From positions 14,481,016-14,545,015 of the forward strand of contig NW_024037051.1 of the NCBI RefSeq assembly GCF_015706575.1: DNA of 64,000 nt. Direction: 5' to 3'. The first letter of the stretch is position 1. Each line of letters opens with the position of its first letter. The notes beneath the pieces are model-generated. The model saw nothing but the letters and a program-made list of their open reading frames with translations, did not search any database and was not told the DNA's origin. Both the position numbers and the translations under genes were made by a program. Below, one piece after another: positions 44,147-58,785 of the stretch. The DNA is from Patiria miniata (Eukaryota > Echinodermata > Asteroidea > Valvatida > Asterinidae).

Positions 44147-46097
44147 ATGGGAGCCATGCGGGTTGGCGCTGACAGGCCTCCCTATGGGACTTACTGCACA
44201 AAAGCGAAAGAAGGGGCATCCGCTGCTACTTCTGGGATTTTCTCTCCAAAGTTTCGGGTCTATCGACCTGCCGATTTGCATGCGGGTTGGCCCATTCATC
44301 CGCTTCAAAATGGTACCGAGTTTGTCCAGATCCATCCAGGTTAAGGTACCTTCAGGCTGCGATACATGGGAGCCATGCGGGTTGGCGCTGACAGGCCTCC
44401 CTATGGGACTTACTGCACAAAAGCGAAAGAAGGGGCATCCGCTGCTACTTCTGGGATTTTCTCCAAAAGTTTCGGGTCTATCGACCTGCCGATTTGCATG
44501 CGGGTTGGCCCATTCATCCGCTTCAAAATGGTACCGAGTTTGTCCAGATCCATCCAGGTTAAGGTACCTTCAGGCTGCGATACATGGGAGCCATGCGGGT
44601 TGGCGCTGACAGGCCTCCCTATGGGACTTACTGCACAAAAGCGAAAGAAGGGCATCCGCTGCTACTTCTGGGATTTTCTCCAAAAGTTTCGGGTCTATCG
44701 ACCTGCCGATTTGCATGCGGTTGGCCCATTCATCCGCTTCAAAATGGTACGAGTTTGTCCAGATCCATCCAGGTTAAGGTACCTTCAGGCTGCGATACAT
44801 GGGAGCCATGCGGGTTGGCGCTGACAGGCCTCCCTATGGGACTTACTGCACAAAAGCGAAAGAGGGGCATCCGCTGCTACTTCTGGGATTTTCTCCAAAA
44901 GTTTCGGGTCTATCGACCTGCCGATTTGCATGCGGGTTGGCCCATTCATCCGCTTCAAAATGGTACCGAGTTTGTCCAGATCCATCCAGGTTAAGGTACC
45001 TTCAGGCTGCGATACATGGAGCCATGCGGGTTGGCGCTGACAGGCCTCCCTATGGGACTTACTGCACAAAAGCGAAAGAAGGGGCATCCGCTGCTACTTC
45101 TGGGATTTTCTCCAAAATTTCGGGTCTATCGACCTGCCGATTTGCATGCGGGTGGCCCATTCATCCGCTTCAAAATGGTACCGAGTTTGTCCAGATCCAT
45201 CCAGGTTAAGGTACCTTCAGGCTGCGATACATGGGAGCCATGCGGGTTGGCGCTGACAGGCCTCCCTATGGGACTTACTGCACAAAAGCGAAAGAAGGGG
45301 CATCCGCTGCTACTTCTGAATTTTCTCCAAAAGTTTCGGGTCTATCGACCTGCCGATTTGCATGCGGGTTGGCCCATTCATCCGCTTCAAAATGGTACCG
45401 AGTTTGTCCAGATCCATCCAGGTTAAGGTACCTTAAGGCTGCGATACATGGGAGCCATGCGGGTTGGCGCTGACAGGCCTCCCTAAGGGACTTACTGCAC
45501 AAAAGCGAAAGAGGGGGCATCCGCTGCTACTTCTGGGATTTTCTCTCCAAAAGTTTCGGGTCTATCGACCTGCCGATTTGCATGCGGGTTGGCCCATTCA
45601 TCCGCTTCAAAATGGTACCGAGTTTGTCCAGATCCATCAGGTTAAGGTACCTTCAGGCTGCGATACATGGGAGCCATGCGGGTTGGCGCTGACAGGCCTC
45701 CTATGGGACTTACTGCACAAAAGCGAAGAGAGGGCATCCGCTGCTACTTCTGGGATTTTCTCCAAATTTTCGGGTCTATCGACCTGCCGATTTGCATGCG
45801 GGTTGGCCCATTCATCCGCTTAAAATGGTACCGAGTTTGTCCAGATCCATCCAGGTTAAGGTACCTTCAGGCTGCGATACATGGGAGCCATGCGGGTTGG
45901 CGCTGACAGGCCTCCCTATGGGACTTACTGCACAAAAGCGAAGGAAGGGCCATCCGCTGCTACTTCTGGGATTTTCTCCAAAATTTCGGGTCTATCGACC
46001 TGCCGATTTGCATGCCGGTTGGCCCATTCATCCGCTTCAAAATGGTACCGAGTTTGTCCAGATCCATCCAGGTTAAGGTACCTTCAGGCTGCGATAC

Positions 46098-46443
46098 ATG
46101 GGAGCCATGCGGGTTGGCGCTGACAGGCCTCCCTATGGGACTTACTGCACAAAAGCGAAAGAAGGGGCATCCGCTGCTACTTCTGAATTTTCTCATCAGA
46201 AGTTTCGGGTCTATCGACCTGTCGATTTGCATGCGGTTGGCCCCTTCATCCGCTTCAAATGGTACCGAGTTACTGCACAAAAGCGAACGAAGGGGCATCC
46301 GCTGCTACTTCTGGAATTTTCTCCAAAAGTTTCGGGTCTATCGACCTGCCGATTTGCATGCGGGTTGGCCCATTCATCCGCTTCAAAATGGTACCGAGTT
46401 TGTCCAGATCCATCCAGGTTAAGGTACCTTCAGGCTGCGATAC
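46098..46443 (+). repeat. Composite satellite unit
   Basis: The same ACCGAGTTACTGCAC junction at about 46265, preceded by a GCATGCCGG monomer. It carries GTCGATTTGCATGCGG and several one-base indels. Confidence 0.85.
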
Positions 46444-49400
46444 ATGGGAGCCATGCGGGTTGGCGCTGACAGGCCTCCCTATGGGACTTACTGCACAAAA
46501 GCGAAAGAAGGGGCATCCGCTGCTACTTCTGGGATTTTCTCCAAAGTTTCGGGTCTATCGACCTGCCGATTTGCATGCGGGTTGGCCCATTCATCCGCTT
46601 CAAAATGGTACCGAGTTTGTCCAGATCCATCCAGGTTAAGGTACCTTCAGGCTGCGATACATGGGAGCCATGCGGGTTGGCGCTGACAGGCCTCCCTATG
46701 GGACTTACTGCACAAAAGCGAAAGAAGGGGCATCCGCTGCTACTTCTGGGATTTTCTCCAAAAGTTTCGGGTCTATCGACCTGCCGATTTGCATGCGGGT
46801 TGGCCCATTCATCCGCTTCAAAATGGTACCGAGTTTGTCCAGATCCATCCAGGTTAAGGTACCTTCAGGCTGCGATACATGGGAGCCATGCGGGTTGGCG
46901 CTGACAGGCCTCCCTATGGGACTTACTGCACAAAAGCGAAAGAAGGGCATCCGCTGCTACTTCTGGGATTTTCTCCAAAAGTTTCGGGTCTATCGACCTG
47001 CCGATTTGCATGCGGGTTGGCCCATTCATCCGCTTCAAAATGGTACCGAGTTTGTCCAGATCCATCCAGGTTAAGGTACCTTCAGGCTGCGATACATGGG
47101 AGCCATGCAGGTTGGCGCTGACAGGCCTCCCTATGGGACTTACTGCACAAAAGCGAAAGAGGGGGCATCCGCTGCTACTTCTGGGATTTTCTCCAAAAGT
47201 TTCGGGTCTATCGACCTGCCGATTTGCATGCGGGTTGGCCCATTCATCCGCTTCAAAATGGTACCGAGTTTGTCCAGATCCATCCAGGTTAAGGTACCTT
47301 CAGGCTGCGATACATGGGAGCCATGCGGGTTGGCGCTGACAGGCCTCCCTATGGGACTTACTGCACAAAAGCGAAAGAAGGGGCATCCGCTGCTACTTCT
47401 GGGATTTTCTCCAAAATTTTCGGGTCTATCGACCTGCCGATTTGCATGCCGGTTGGCCCATTCATCCGCTTCAAAATGGTACCGAGTTTGTCCAGATCCA
47501 TCCAGGTTAAGGTACCTTCAGGCTGCGATACATGGGAGCCATGCGGGTTGGCGCTGACAGGCCTCCCTATGGGACTTACTGCACAAAAGCGAAAGAAGGG
47601 GCATCCGCTGCTACTTCTGGGATTTTCTCCAAAAGTTTCGGGTCTATCGACCTGCCGATTTGCATGCGGTTGGCCCATTCATCCGCTTCAAAAGTACCGA
47701 GTTTGTCCAGATCCATCCAGGTTAAGGTACCTTCAGGCTGCGATACATGGGAGCCATGCGGGTTGGCGCTGACAGGCCTCCCTATGGGACTTACTGCACA
47801 AAAGCGAAAGAAGGGGCATCCGCTGCTACTTCTGGGATTTTCTCCAAAAGTTTCGGGTCTATCGACCTGCCGATTTGCATGCGGGTTGGCCCATTCATCC
47901 GCTTCAAAATGGTACCGAGTTTGTCCAGATCCATCCAGGTTAAGGTACCTTCAGGCTGCGATACATGGGAGCCATGCGGGTTGGCGCTGACAGGCCTCCC
48001 TATGGGACTTACTGCACAAAAGCGAAAGAGGGGCATCCGCTGCTACTTCTGGGATTTTCTCCAAAAGTTTCGGGTCTATCGACCTGCCGATTTGCATGCG
48101 GGTTGGCCCATTCATCCGCTTCAAAATGGTACCGAGTTTGTCCAGATCCATCCAGGTTAAGGTACCTTCAGGCTGCGATACATGGGAGCCATGCGGGTTG
48201 GCGCTGACAGGCCTCCCTATGGGACTTACTGCACAAAAGCGAAAGAAGGGCCATCCGCTGCTACTTCTGGGATTTTCTCCAAAATTTCGGGTCTATCGAC
48301 CTGCCGATTTGCATGCGGGTTGGCCCATTCATCCGCTTCAAAATGGTACCGAGTTTGTCCAGATCCATCCAGGTTAAGGTACCTTCAGGCTGCGATACAT
48401 GGGAGCCATGCGGGTTGGCGCTGACAGGCCTCCCTATGGGACTTACTGCACAAAAGCGAAAGAAGGGGCATCCGCTGCTACTTCTGGAATTTTCTCCAAA
48501 AGTTTCGGGTCTATCGACCTGCCGATTTGCATGCGGGTTGGCCCATTCATCCGCTTCAAAATGGTACCGAGTTTGTCCAGATCCATCCAGGTTAAGGTAC
48601 CTTCAGGCTGCGATACATGGGAGCCATGCGGGTTGGCGCTGACAGGCCTCCCTATGGGACTTACTGCACAAAAGCGAAAGAAGGGGCATCCGCTGCTACT
48701 TCTGGAATTTTCTCCAAAAGTTTCGGGTCTATCGACCTGCCGATTTGCATGCGGTTGGCCCATTCATCCGCTTCAAAATGGTACCGAGTTTGTCCAGATC
48801 CATCCAGGTTAAGGTACCTTCAGGCTGCGATACATGGGAGCCATGCGGGTTGGCGCTGACAGGCCTCCCTATGGGACTTACTGCACAAAAGCGAAAGAAG
48901 GGGCATCCGCTGCTACTTCTGGGATTTTCTCCAAAAGTTTCGGGTCTATCGACCTGCCGATTTGCATGCGGTTGGCCCATTCATCCGCTTCAAAATGGTA
49001 CCGAGTTTGTCCAGATCCATCCAGGTTAAGGTACCTTCAGGCTGCGATACATGGGAGCCATGCGGGTTGGCGCTGACAGGCCTCCCTATGGGACTTACTG
49101 CACAAAAGCGAAAGAAGGGGCATCCGCTGCTACTTCTGGGATTTTCTCCAAAAGTTTCGGGTCTATCGACCTGCCGATTTGCATGCGGTTGGCCCATTCA
49201 TCCGCTTCAAAATGGTACCGAGTTTGTCCAGATCCATCCAGGTTAAGGTACCTTCAGGCTGCGATACATGGGAGCCATGCGGGTTGGCGCTGACAGGCCT
49301 CCCTATGGGACTTACTGCACAAAAGCGAAAGAAGGGGCATCCGCTGCTACTTCTGGGATTTCTCCAAAAGTTTCGGGTCTATCGACCTGCCGATTTGCAT

Positions 49401-52400
49401 GCGGGTTGGCCCATTCATCCGCTTCAAAATGGTACCGAGTTTGTCCAGATCCATCCAGGTTAAGGTACCTTCAGGCTGCGATACATGGGAGCCATGCGGG
49501 TTGGCGCTGACAGGCCTCCCTATGGGACTTACTGCACAAAAGCGAAAGAAGGGGCATCCGCTGCTACTTCTGGGATTTTCTCCAAAAGTTTCGGGTCTAT
49601 CGACCTGCCGATTTGCATGCGGGTTGGCCCATTCATCCGCTTCAAAATGGTACCGAGTTTGTCCAGATCCATCCAGGTTAAGGTACCTTCAGGCTGCGAT
49701 ACATGGGAGCCATGCGGGTTGGCGCTGACAGGCCTCCCTATGGGACTTACTGCACAAAAGCGAAAGAAGGGGCATCCGCTGCTACTTCTGGGATTTTCTC
49801 CAAAGTTTTCGGGTCTATCGACCTGCCGATTTGCATGCCGGTTGGCCCATTCATCCGCTTCAAAATGGTACCGAGTTTGTCCAGATCCATCCAGGTTAAG
49901 GTACCTTCAGGCTGCGATACATGGGAGCCATGCGGGTTGGCGCTGACAGGCCTCCCTATGGGACTTACTGCACAAAAGCGAAAGAAGGGGCATCCGCTGC
50001 TACTTCTGGGATTTTCTCCAAAAGTTTCGGGTCTATCGACCTGCCGATTTGCATGCGGGTTGGCCCATTCATCCGCTTCAAAATGGTACCGAGTTTGTCC
50101 AGATCCATCCAGGTTAAGGTACCTTCAGGCTGCGATACATGGGAGCCATGCGGGTTGGCGCTGACAGGCCTCCCTATGGGACTTACTGCACAAAAGCGAA
50201 AGAAGGGGCATCCGCTGCTACTTCTGGGATTTTCTCCAAAAGTTTCGGGTCTATCGACCTGCCGATTTGCATGCGGGTTGGCCCATTCATCCGCTTCAAA
50301 ATGGTACCGAGTTTGTCCAGATCCATCCAGGTTAAGGTACCTTCAGGCTGCGATACATGGGAGCCATGCGGGTTGGCGCTGACAGGCCTCCCTATGGGAC
50401 TTACTGCACAAAAGCGAAAGAAGGGGCATCCGCTGCTACTTCTGGGATTTTCTCCAAAAGTTTCGGGTCTATCGACCTGCCGATTTGCATGCGGGTTGGC
50501 CCATTCATCCGCTTCAAAATGGTACCGAGTTTGTCCAGATCCATCCAGGTTAAGGTACCTTCAGGCTGCGATACATGGGAGCCATGCGGGTTGGCGCTGA
50601 CAGGCCTCCCTATGGGACTTACTGCACAAAAGCGAACGAAGGGCCATCCGCTGCTACTTCTGGGATTTTCTCCAAAAGTTCGGGTCTATCGACCTGCCGA
50701 TTTGCATGCCGGTTGGCCCATTCATCCGCTTCAAAATGGTACCGAGTTTGTCCAGATCCATCCAGGTTAAGGTACCTTCAGGCTGCGATACATGGGAGCC
50801 ATGCGGGTTGGCGCTGACAGGCCTCCCTATGGGACTTACTGCACAAAAGCGAAAGAAGGGGCATCCGCTGCTACTTCTGAATTTTCTCCAAAAGTTTCGG
50901 GTCTATCGACCTGCCGATTTGCATGCGGGTTGGCCCATTCATCCGCTTCAAAATGGTACCGAGTTTGTCCAGATCCATCCAGGTTAAGGTACCTTCAGGC
51001 TGCGATACATGGGAGCCATGCGGGTTGGCGCTGACAGGCCTCCCTATGGGACTTACTGCACAAAAGCGAAAGAAGGGGCATCCGCTGCTACTTCTGGATT
51101 TTCTCCAAAAGTTTCGGGTCTATCGACCTGCCGATTTGCATGCGGGTTGGCCCATTCATCCGCTTCAAAAGGTACCGAGTTTGTCCAGATCCATCCAGGT
51201 TAAGGTACCTTCAGGCTGCGATACATGGGAGCCATGCGGGTTGGCGCTGACAGGCCTCCCTATGGGACTTACTGCACAAAAGCGAACGAAGGGGCATCCG
51301 CTGCTACTTCTGGGATTTTCTCCAAAAGTTTCGGGTCTATCGACCTGCCGATTTGCATGCCGGTTGGCCCATTCATCCGCTTCAAAATGGTACCGAGTTT
51401 GTCCAGATCCATCCAGGTTAAGGTACCTTCAGGCTGCGATACATGGGAGCCATGCGGGTTGGCGCTGACAGGCCTCCCTATGGGACTTACTGCACAAAAG
51501 CGAAAGAAGGGGCATCCGCTGCTACTTCTGGGATTTTCTCCAAAAGTTTCGGGTCTATCGACCTGCCGATTTGCATGCGGGTTGGCCCATTCATCCGCTT
51601 CAAAATGGTACCGAGTTTGTCCAGATCCATCCAGGTTAAGGTACCTTCAGGCTGCGATACATGGGAGCCATGCGGGTTGGCGCTGACAGGCCTCCCTATG
51701 GGACTTACTGCACAAAAGCGAAAGAGGGGGCATCCGCTGCTACTTCTGGGATTTTCTCCAAAAGTTTCGGGTCTATCGACCTGCCGATTTGCATGCGGTT
51801 GGCCCATTCATCCGCTTCAAAATGGTACCGAGTTTGTCCAGATCCATCCAGGTTAAGGTACCTTCAGGCTGCGATACATGGGAGCCATGCGGGTTGGCGC
51901 TGACAGGCCTCCCTATGGGACTTACTGCACAAAAGCGAAAGAAGGGGCATCCGCTGCTACTTCTGGGATTTTCTCCAAATTTTCGGGTCTATCGACCTGC
52001 CGATTTGCATGCCGGTTGGCCCATTCATCCGCTTCAAAATGGTACCGAGTTTTCCAGATCCATCCAGGTTAAGGTACCTTCAGGCTGCGATACATGGGAG
52101 CCATGCGGGTTGGCGCTGACAGGCCTCCCTATGGGACTTACTGCACAAAAGCGAACGAAGGGGCATCCGCTGCTACTTCTGGATTTTCTCCAAAAGTTTC
52201 GGGTCTATCGACCTGCCGATTTGCATGCGGGTTGGCCCATTCATCCGCTTCAAAATGGTACCGAGTTTGTCCAGATCCATCCAGGTTAAGGTACCTTCAG
52301 GCTGCGATACATGGGAGCCATGCGGGTTGGCGCTGACAGGCCTCCCTATGGGACTTACTGCACAAAAGCGAAAGAAGGGGCATCCGCTGCTACTTCTGGG

Positions 52401-54484
52401 ATTTTCTCCAAAAGTTTCGGGTCTATCGACCTGCCGATTTGCATGCGGGTTGGCCCATTCATCCGCTTCAAATGGTACCGAGTTTGTCCAGATCCATCCA
52501 GGTTAAGGTACCTTCAGGCTGCGATACATGGGAGCCATGCGGGTTGGCGCTGACAGGCCTCCCTATGGGACTTACTGCACAAAAGCGAACGAAGGGGCAT
52601 CCGCTGCTACTTCTGGATTTTCTCCAAAAGTTTCGGGTCTATCGACCTGCCGATTTGCATGCGGGTTGGCCCATTCATCCGCTTCAAAATGGTACCGAGT
52701 TTGTCCAGATCCATCCAGGTTAAGGTACCTTCAGGCTGCGATACATGGGAGCCATGCGGGTTGGCGCTGACAGGCCTCCCTATGGGACTTACTGCACAAA
52801 AGCGAACGAAGGGGCATCCGCTGCTACTTCTGGATTTTCTCCAAAAGTTTCGGGTCTATCGACCTGCCGATTTGCATGCGGGTTGGCCCATTCATCCGCT
52901 TCAAAATGGTACCGAGTTTGTCCAGATCCATCCAGGTTAAGGTACCTTCAGGCTGCGATACATGGGAGCCATGCGGGTTGGCGCTGACAGGCCTCCCTAT
53001 GGGACTTACTGCACAAAAGCGAAAGAAGGGGCATCCGCTGCTACTTCTGGGATTTTCTCCAAAAGTTTCGGGTCTATCGACCTGCCGATTTGCATGCCGG
53101 TTGGCCCATTCATCCGCTTCAAAATGGTACCGAGTTTGTCCAGATCCATCCAGGTTAAGGTACCTTCAGGCTGCGATACATGGGAGCCATGCGGGTTGGC
53201 GCTGACAGGCCTCCCTATGGGACTTACTGCACAAAAGCGAAAGAAGGGGCATCCGCTGCTACTTCTGGGATTTTCTCCAAAAGTTTCGGGTCTATCGACC
53301 TGCCGATTTGCATGCGGGTTGGCCCATTCATCCGCTTCAAAATGGTACCGAGTTTGTCCAGATCCATCCAGGTTAAGGTACCTTCAGGCTGCGATACATG
53401 GGAGCCATGCGGGTTGGCGCTGACAGGCCTCCCTATGGGACTTACTGCACAAAAGCGAAAGAAGGGGCATCCGCTGCTACTTCTGGGATTTTCTCCAAAA
53501 GTTTCGGGTCTATCGACCTGCCGATTTGCATGCGGGTTGGCCCATTCATCCGCTTCAAAATGGTACCGAGTTTGTCCAGATCCATCCAGGTTAAGGTACC
53601 TTCAGGCTGCGATACATGGGAGCCATGCGGGTTGGCGCTGACAGGCCTCCCTATGGGACTTACTGCACAAAAGCGAAAGAAGGGGCATCCGCTGCTACTT
53701 CTGGGATTTTCTCCAAAAGTTTCGGGTCTATCGACCTGCCGATTTGCATGCCGGTTGGCCCATTCATCCGCTTCAAAATGGTACCGAGTTTGTCCAGATC
53801 CATCCAGGTTAAGGTACCTTCAGGCTGCGATACATGGGAGCCATGCGGGTTGGCGCTGACAGGCCTCCCTATGGGACTTACTGCACAAAAGCGAAAGAAG
53901 GGGCATCCGCTGCTACTTCTGGGATTTTCTCCAAAAGTTTCGGGTCTATCGACCTGCCGATTTGCATGCGGTTGGCCCATTCATCCGCTTCAAAATGGTA
54001 CCGAGTTTGTCCAGATCCATCCAGGTTAAGGTACCTTCAGGCTGCGATACATGGGAGCCATGCGGGTTGGCGCTGACAGGCCTCCCTATGGGACTTACTG
54101 CACAAAAGCGAAGAAGGGGCATCCGCTGCTACTTCTGGGATTTTCTCCAAAAGTTTCGGGTCTATCGACCTGCCGATTTGCATGCGGGTTGGCCCATTCA
54201 TCCGCTTCAAAATGGTACCGAGTTTGTCCAGATCCATCCAGGTTAAGGTACCTTCAGGCTGCGATACATGGGAGCCATGCGGGTTGGCGCTGACAGGCCT
54301 CCCTATGGGACTTACTGCACAAAAGCGAAAGAAGGGCATCCGCTGCTACTTCTGGGATTTTCTCCAAAAGTTTCGGGTCTATCGACCTGCCGATTTGCAT
54401 GCCGGTTGGCCCATTCATCCGCTTCAAAATGGTACCGAGTTTGTCCAGATCCATCCAGGTTAAGGTACCTTCAGGCTGCGATAC

Positions 54485-54830
54485 ATGGGAGCCATGCGGG
54501 TTGGCGCTGACAGGCCTCCTATGGGACTTACTGCACAAAAGCGAACGAAGGGGCATCCGCTGCTACTTCTGGAATTTTCTCCAAGTTTCGGGTCTATCGA
54601 CCTGCCGATTTGCATGCGGGTTGGCCCATTCATCCGCTTCAAAATGGTACCGAGTTACTGCACAAAAGCGGAGCGAAGGGGGCATCCGCTGCCTACTTCT
54701 GGAATTTCTCCAAAAGTTTCGGGTCTATCGACCTGCCGATTTGCATGCGGGTTGGCCCATTCATCCGCTTCAAAATGGTACCGAGTTTGTCCAGATCCAT
54801 CCAGGTTAAGGTACCTTCAGGCTGCGATAC
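54485..54830 (+). repeat. Composite satellite unit
   Basis: Junction at about 54655, preceded by a GCATGCCGG monomer. The second half carries extra bases (AGCGGAGCGAAGGGGG). Confidence 0.85.
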
Positions 54831-56786
54831 ATGGGAGCCATGCGGGTTGGCGCTGACAGGCCTCCCTATGGGACTTACTGCACAAAAGCGAACGAAGGGG
54901 CATCCGCTGCTACTTCTGGGATTTTCTCCAAAAGTTTTCGGGTCTATCGACCTGCCGATTGCATGCGGGTTGGCCCATTCATCCGCTTCAAAATGGTACC
55001 GAGTTTGTCCAGATCCATCCAGGTTAAGGTACCTTCAGGCTGCGATACATGGGAGCCATGCGGGTTGGCGCTGACAGGCCTCCCTATGGGACTTACTGCA
55101 CAAAAGCGAAAGAAGGGGCATCCGCTGCTACTTCTGGGATTTTCTCCAAAAGTTTCGGGTCTATCGACCTGCCGATTTGCATGCGGGTTGGCCCATTCAT
55201 CCGCTTCAAAATGGTACCGAGTTTGTCCAGATCCATCCAGGTTAAGGTACCTTCAGGCTGCGATACATGGGAGCCATGCGGGTTGGCGCTGACAGGCCTC
55301 CCTATGGGACTTACTGCACAAAAGCGAAAGAAGGGGCATCCGCTGCTACTTCTGGGATTTTCTCCAAAAGTTTCGGGTCTATCGACCTGCCGATTTGCAT
55401 GCGGGTTGGCCCATTCATCCGCTTCAAAATGGTACCGAGTTTGTCCAGATCCATCCAGGTTAAGGTACCTTCAGGCTGCGATACATGGGAGCCATGCGGG
55501 TTGGCGCTGACAGGCCTCCCTATGGGACTTACTGCACAAAAGCGAAAGAGGGGCATCCGCTGCTACTTCTGGGATTTTCTCCAAAAGTTTCGGGTCTATC
55601 GACCTGCCGATTTGCATGCGGGTTGGCCCATTCATCCGCTTCAAAATGGTACCGAGTTTGTCCAGATCCATCCAGGTTAAGGTACCTTCAGGCTGCGATA
55701 CATGGGAGCCATGCGGGTTGGCGCTGACAGGCCTCCCTATGGGACTTACTGCACAAAAGCGAAAGAAGGGGCATCCGCTGCTACTTCTGGATTTTCTCCA
55801 AAATTTCGGGTCTATCGACCTGCCGATTTGCATGCGGGTTGGCCCATTCATCCGCTTCAAAATGGTACCGAGTTTGTCCAGATCCATCCAGGTTAAGGTA
55901 CCTTCAGGCTGCGATACATGGGAGCCATGCGGGTTGGCGCTGACAGGCCTCCCTATGGGACTTACTGCACAAAAGCGAAAGAAGGGGCATCCGCTGCTAC
56001 TTCTGGGATTTTCTCCAAAATTTCGGGTCTATCGACCTGCCGATTTGCATGCGGGTTGGCCCATTCATCCGCTTCAAAATGGTACCGAGTTTGTCCAGAT
56101 CCATCCAGGTTAAGGTACCTTCAGGCTGCGATACATGGGAGCCATGCGGGTTGGCGCTGACAGGCCTCCCTATGGGACTTACTGCACAAAAGCGAAAGAA
56201 GGGGCATCCGCTGCTACTTCTGGGATTTTCTCCAAAGTTTCGGGTCTATCGACCTGCCGATTTGCATGCGGGTTGGCCCATTCATCCGCTTCAAAATGGT
56301 ACCGAGTTTGTCCAGATCCATCCAGGTTAAGGTACCTTCAGGCTGCGATACATGGGAGCCATGCGGGTTGGCGCTGACAGGCCTCCCTATGGGACTTACT
56401 GCACAAAAGCGAAAGAAGGGGCATCCGCTGCTACTTCTGGGATTTTCTCCAAAAGTTTCGGGTCTATCGACCTGCCGATTTGCATGCGGGTTGGCCCATT
56501 CATCCGCTTCAAAATGGTACCGAGTTTGTCCAGATCCATCCAGGTTAAGGTACCTTCAGGCTGCGATACATGGGAGCCATGCGGGTTGGCGCTGACAGGC
56601 CTCCCTATGGGACTTACTGCACAAAAGCGAAGGAAGGGGCATCCGCTGCTACTTCTGGGATTTTCTCCAAAATTTCGGGTCTATCGACCTGCCGATTTGC
56701 ATGCCGGTTGGCCCATTCATCCGCTTCAAAATGGTACCGAGTTTGTCCAGATCCATCCAGGTTAAGGTACCTTCAGGCTGCGATAC

Positions 56787-57133
56787 ATGGGAGCCATGCG
56801 GGTTGGCGCTGACAGGCCTCCCTATGGGACTTACTGCACAAAAGCGAACGAAGGGGCATCCGCTGCTACTTCTAGAATTTTCTCCAAAAGTTTCGGGTCT
56901 ATCGACCTGCCGATTTGCATGCGGGTTGGCCCATTCATCCGCTTCAAAATGGTACCGAGTTACTGCACAAAAGCGAGCGAAGGGGCATCCGCTGCTACTT
57001 CTGGAATTTTCTCCAAAAGTTTCGGGTCTATCGACCTGCCGATTTGCATGCGGGTTGGCCCATTCATCCGCTTCAAAATGGTACCGAGTTTGTCCAGATC
57101 CATCCAGGTTAAGGTACCTTCAGGCTGCGATAC
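56787..57133 (+). repeat. Composite satellite unit
   Basis: Clean 347-bp composite with a junction at about 56960. The first half has AACGAAGG and CTTCTAGAATTTTC, the second GAGCGAAGG. Preceded by a GCATGCCGG monomer. Confidence 0.88.
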
Positions 57134-58438
57134 ATGGGAGCCATGCGGGTTGGCGCTGACAGGCCTCCCTATGGGACTTACTGCACAAAAGCGAACGAAG
57201 GGGCATCCGCTGCTACTTCTGGGATTTTCTCCAAAATTTCGGGTCTATCGACCTGCCGATTTGCATGCGGGTTGGCCCATTCATCCGCTTCAAAATGGTA
57301 CCGAGTTTGTCCAGATCCATCCAGGTTAAGGTACCTTCAGGCTGCGATACATGGGAGCCATGCGGGTTGGCGCTGACAGGCCTCCCTATGGGACTTACTG
57401 CACAAAAGCGAAAGAGGGGGCATCCGCTGCTACTTCTGGGATTTTCTCCAAAAGTTTCGGGTCTATCGACCTGCCGATTTGCATGCGGGTTGGCCCATTC
57501 ATCCGCTTCAAAATGGTACCGAGTTTGTCCAGATCCATCCAGGTTAAGGTACCTTCAGGCTGCGATACATGGGAGCCATGCGGGTTGGCGCTGACAGGCC
57601 TCCCTATGGGACTTACTGCACAAAAGCGAAAGAAGGGGCATCCGCTGCTACTTCTGGGATTTTCTCCAAAATTTCGGGTCTATCGACCTGCCGATTTGCA
57701 TGCCGGTTGGCCCATTCATCCGCTTCAAAATGGTACCGAGTTTGTCCAGATCCATCCAGGTTAAGGTACCTTCAGGCTGCGATACATGGGAGCCATGCGG
57801 GTTGGCGCTGACAGGCCTCCCTATGGGACTTACTGCACAAAAGCGAAAGAAGGGGCATCCGCTGCTACTTCTGGAATTTTCTCCAAAAGTTTCGGGTCTA
57901 TCGACCTGCCGATTTGCATGCGGGTTGGCCCATTCATCCGCTTCAAAATGGTACCGAGTTTGTCCAGATCCATCCAGGTTAAGGTACCTTCAGGCTGCGA
58001 TACATGGGAGCCATGCGGGTTGGCGCTGACAGGCCTCCCTATGGGACTTACTGCACAAAAGCGAAAGAAGGGGCATCCGCTGCTACTTCTGGGATTTTCT
58101 CCAAAATTTTCGGGTCTATCGACCTGCCGATTTGCATGCGGGTTGGCCCATTCATCCGCTTCAAAATGGTACCGAGTTTGTCCAGATCCATCCAGGTTAA
58201 GGTACCTTCAGGCTGCGATACATGGGAGCCATGCGGGTTGGCGCTGACAGGCCTCCCTATGGGACTTACTGCACAAAAGCGAAAGAAGGGGCATCCGCTG
58301 CTACTTCTGGGATTTTCTCCAAAATTTCGGGTCTATCGACCTGCCGATTTGCATGCCGGTTGGCCCATTCATCCGCTTCAAAATGGTACCGAGTTTGTCC
58401 AGATCCATCCAGGTTAAGGTACCTTCAGGCTGCGATAC

Positions 58439-58785
58439 ATGGGAGCCATGCGGGTTGGCGCTGACAGGCCTCCCTATGGGACTTACTGCACAAAAGCGAA
58501 CGAAGGGGCATCCGCTGCTACTTCTGGAATTTTCTCCAAAAGTTTCGGGTCTATCGACCTGCCGATTTGCATGCGGGTTGGCCCATTCATCCGCTTCAAA
58601 ATGGTACCGAGTTACTGCACAAAAGCGAGCGAAGGGGCATCCGCTGCTACTTCTGGAATTTTCTCCAAAAGTTTCGGGTCTATCGACCTGCCGATTTGCA
58701 TGCGGGTTGGCCCATTCATCCGCTTCAAAATGGTACCGAGTTTGTCCAGATCCATCCAGGTTAAGGTACCTTCAGGCTGCGATAC
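58439..58785 (+). repeat. Composite satellite unit
   Basis: 347 bp, junction at about 58612, preceded by a CCAAAATTTCGG/GCATGCCGG monomer. Starts 1652 bp after the composite at 56787. Confidence 0.88.
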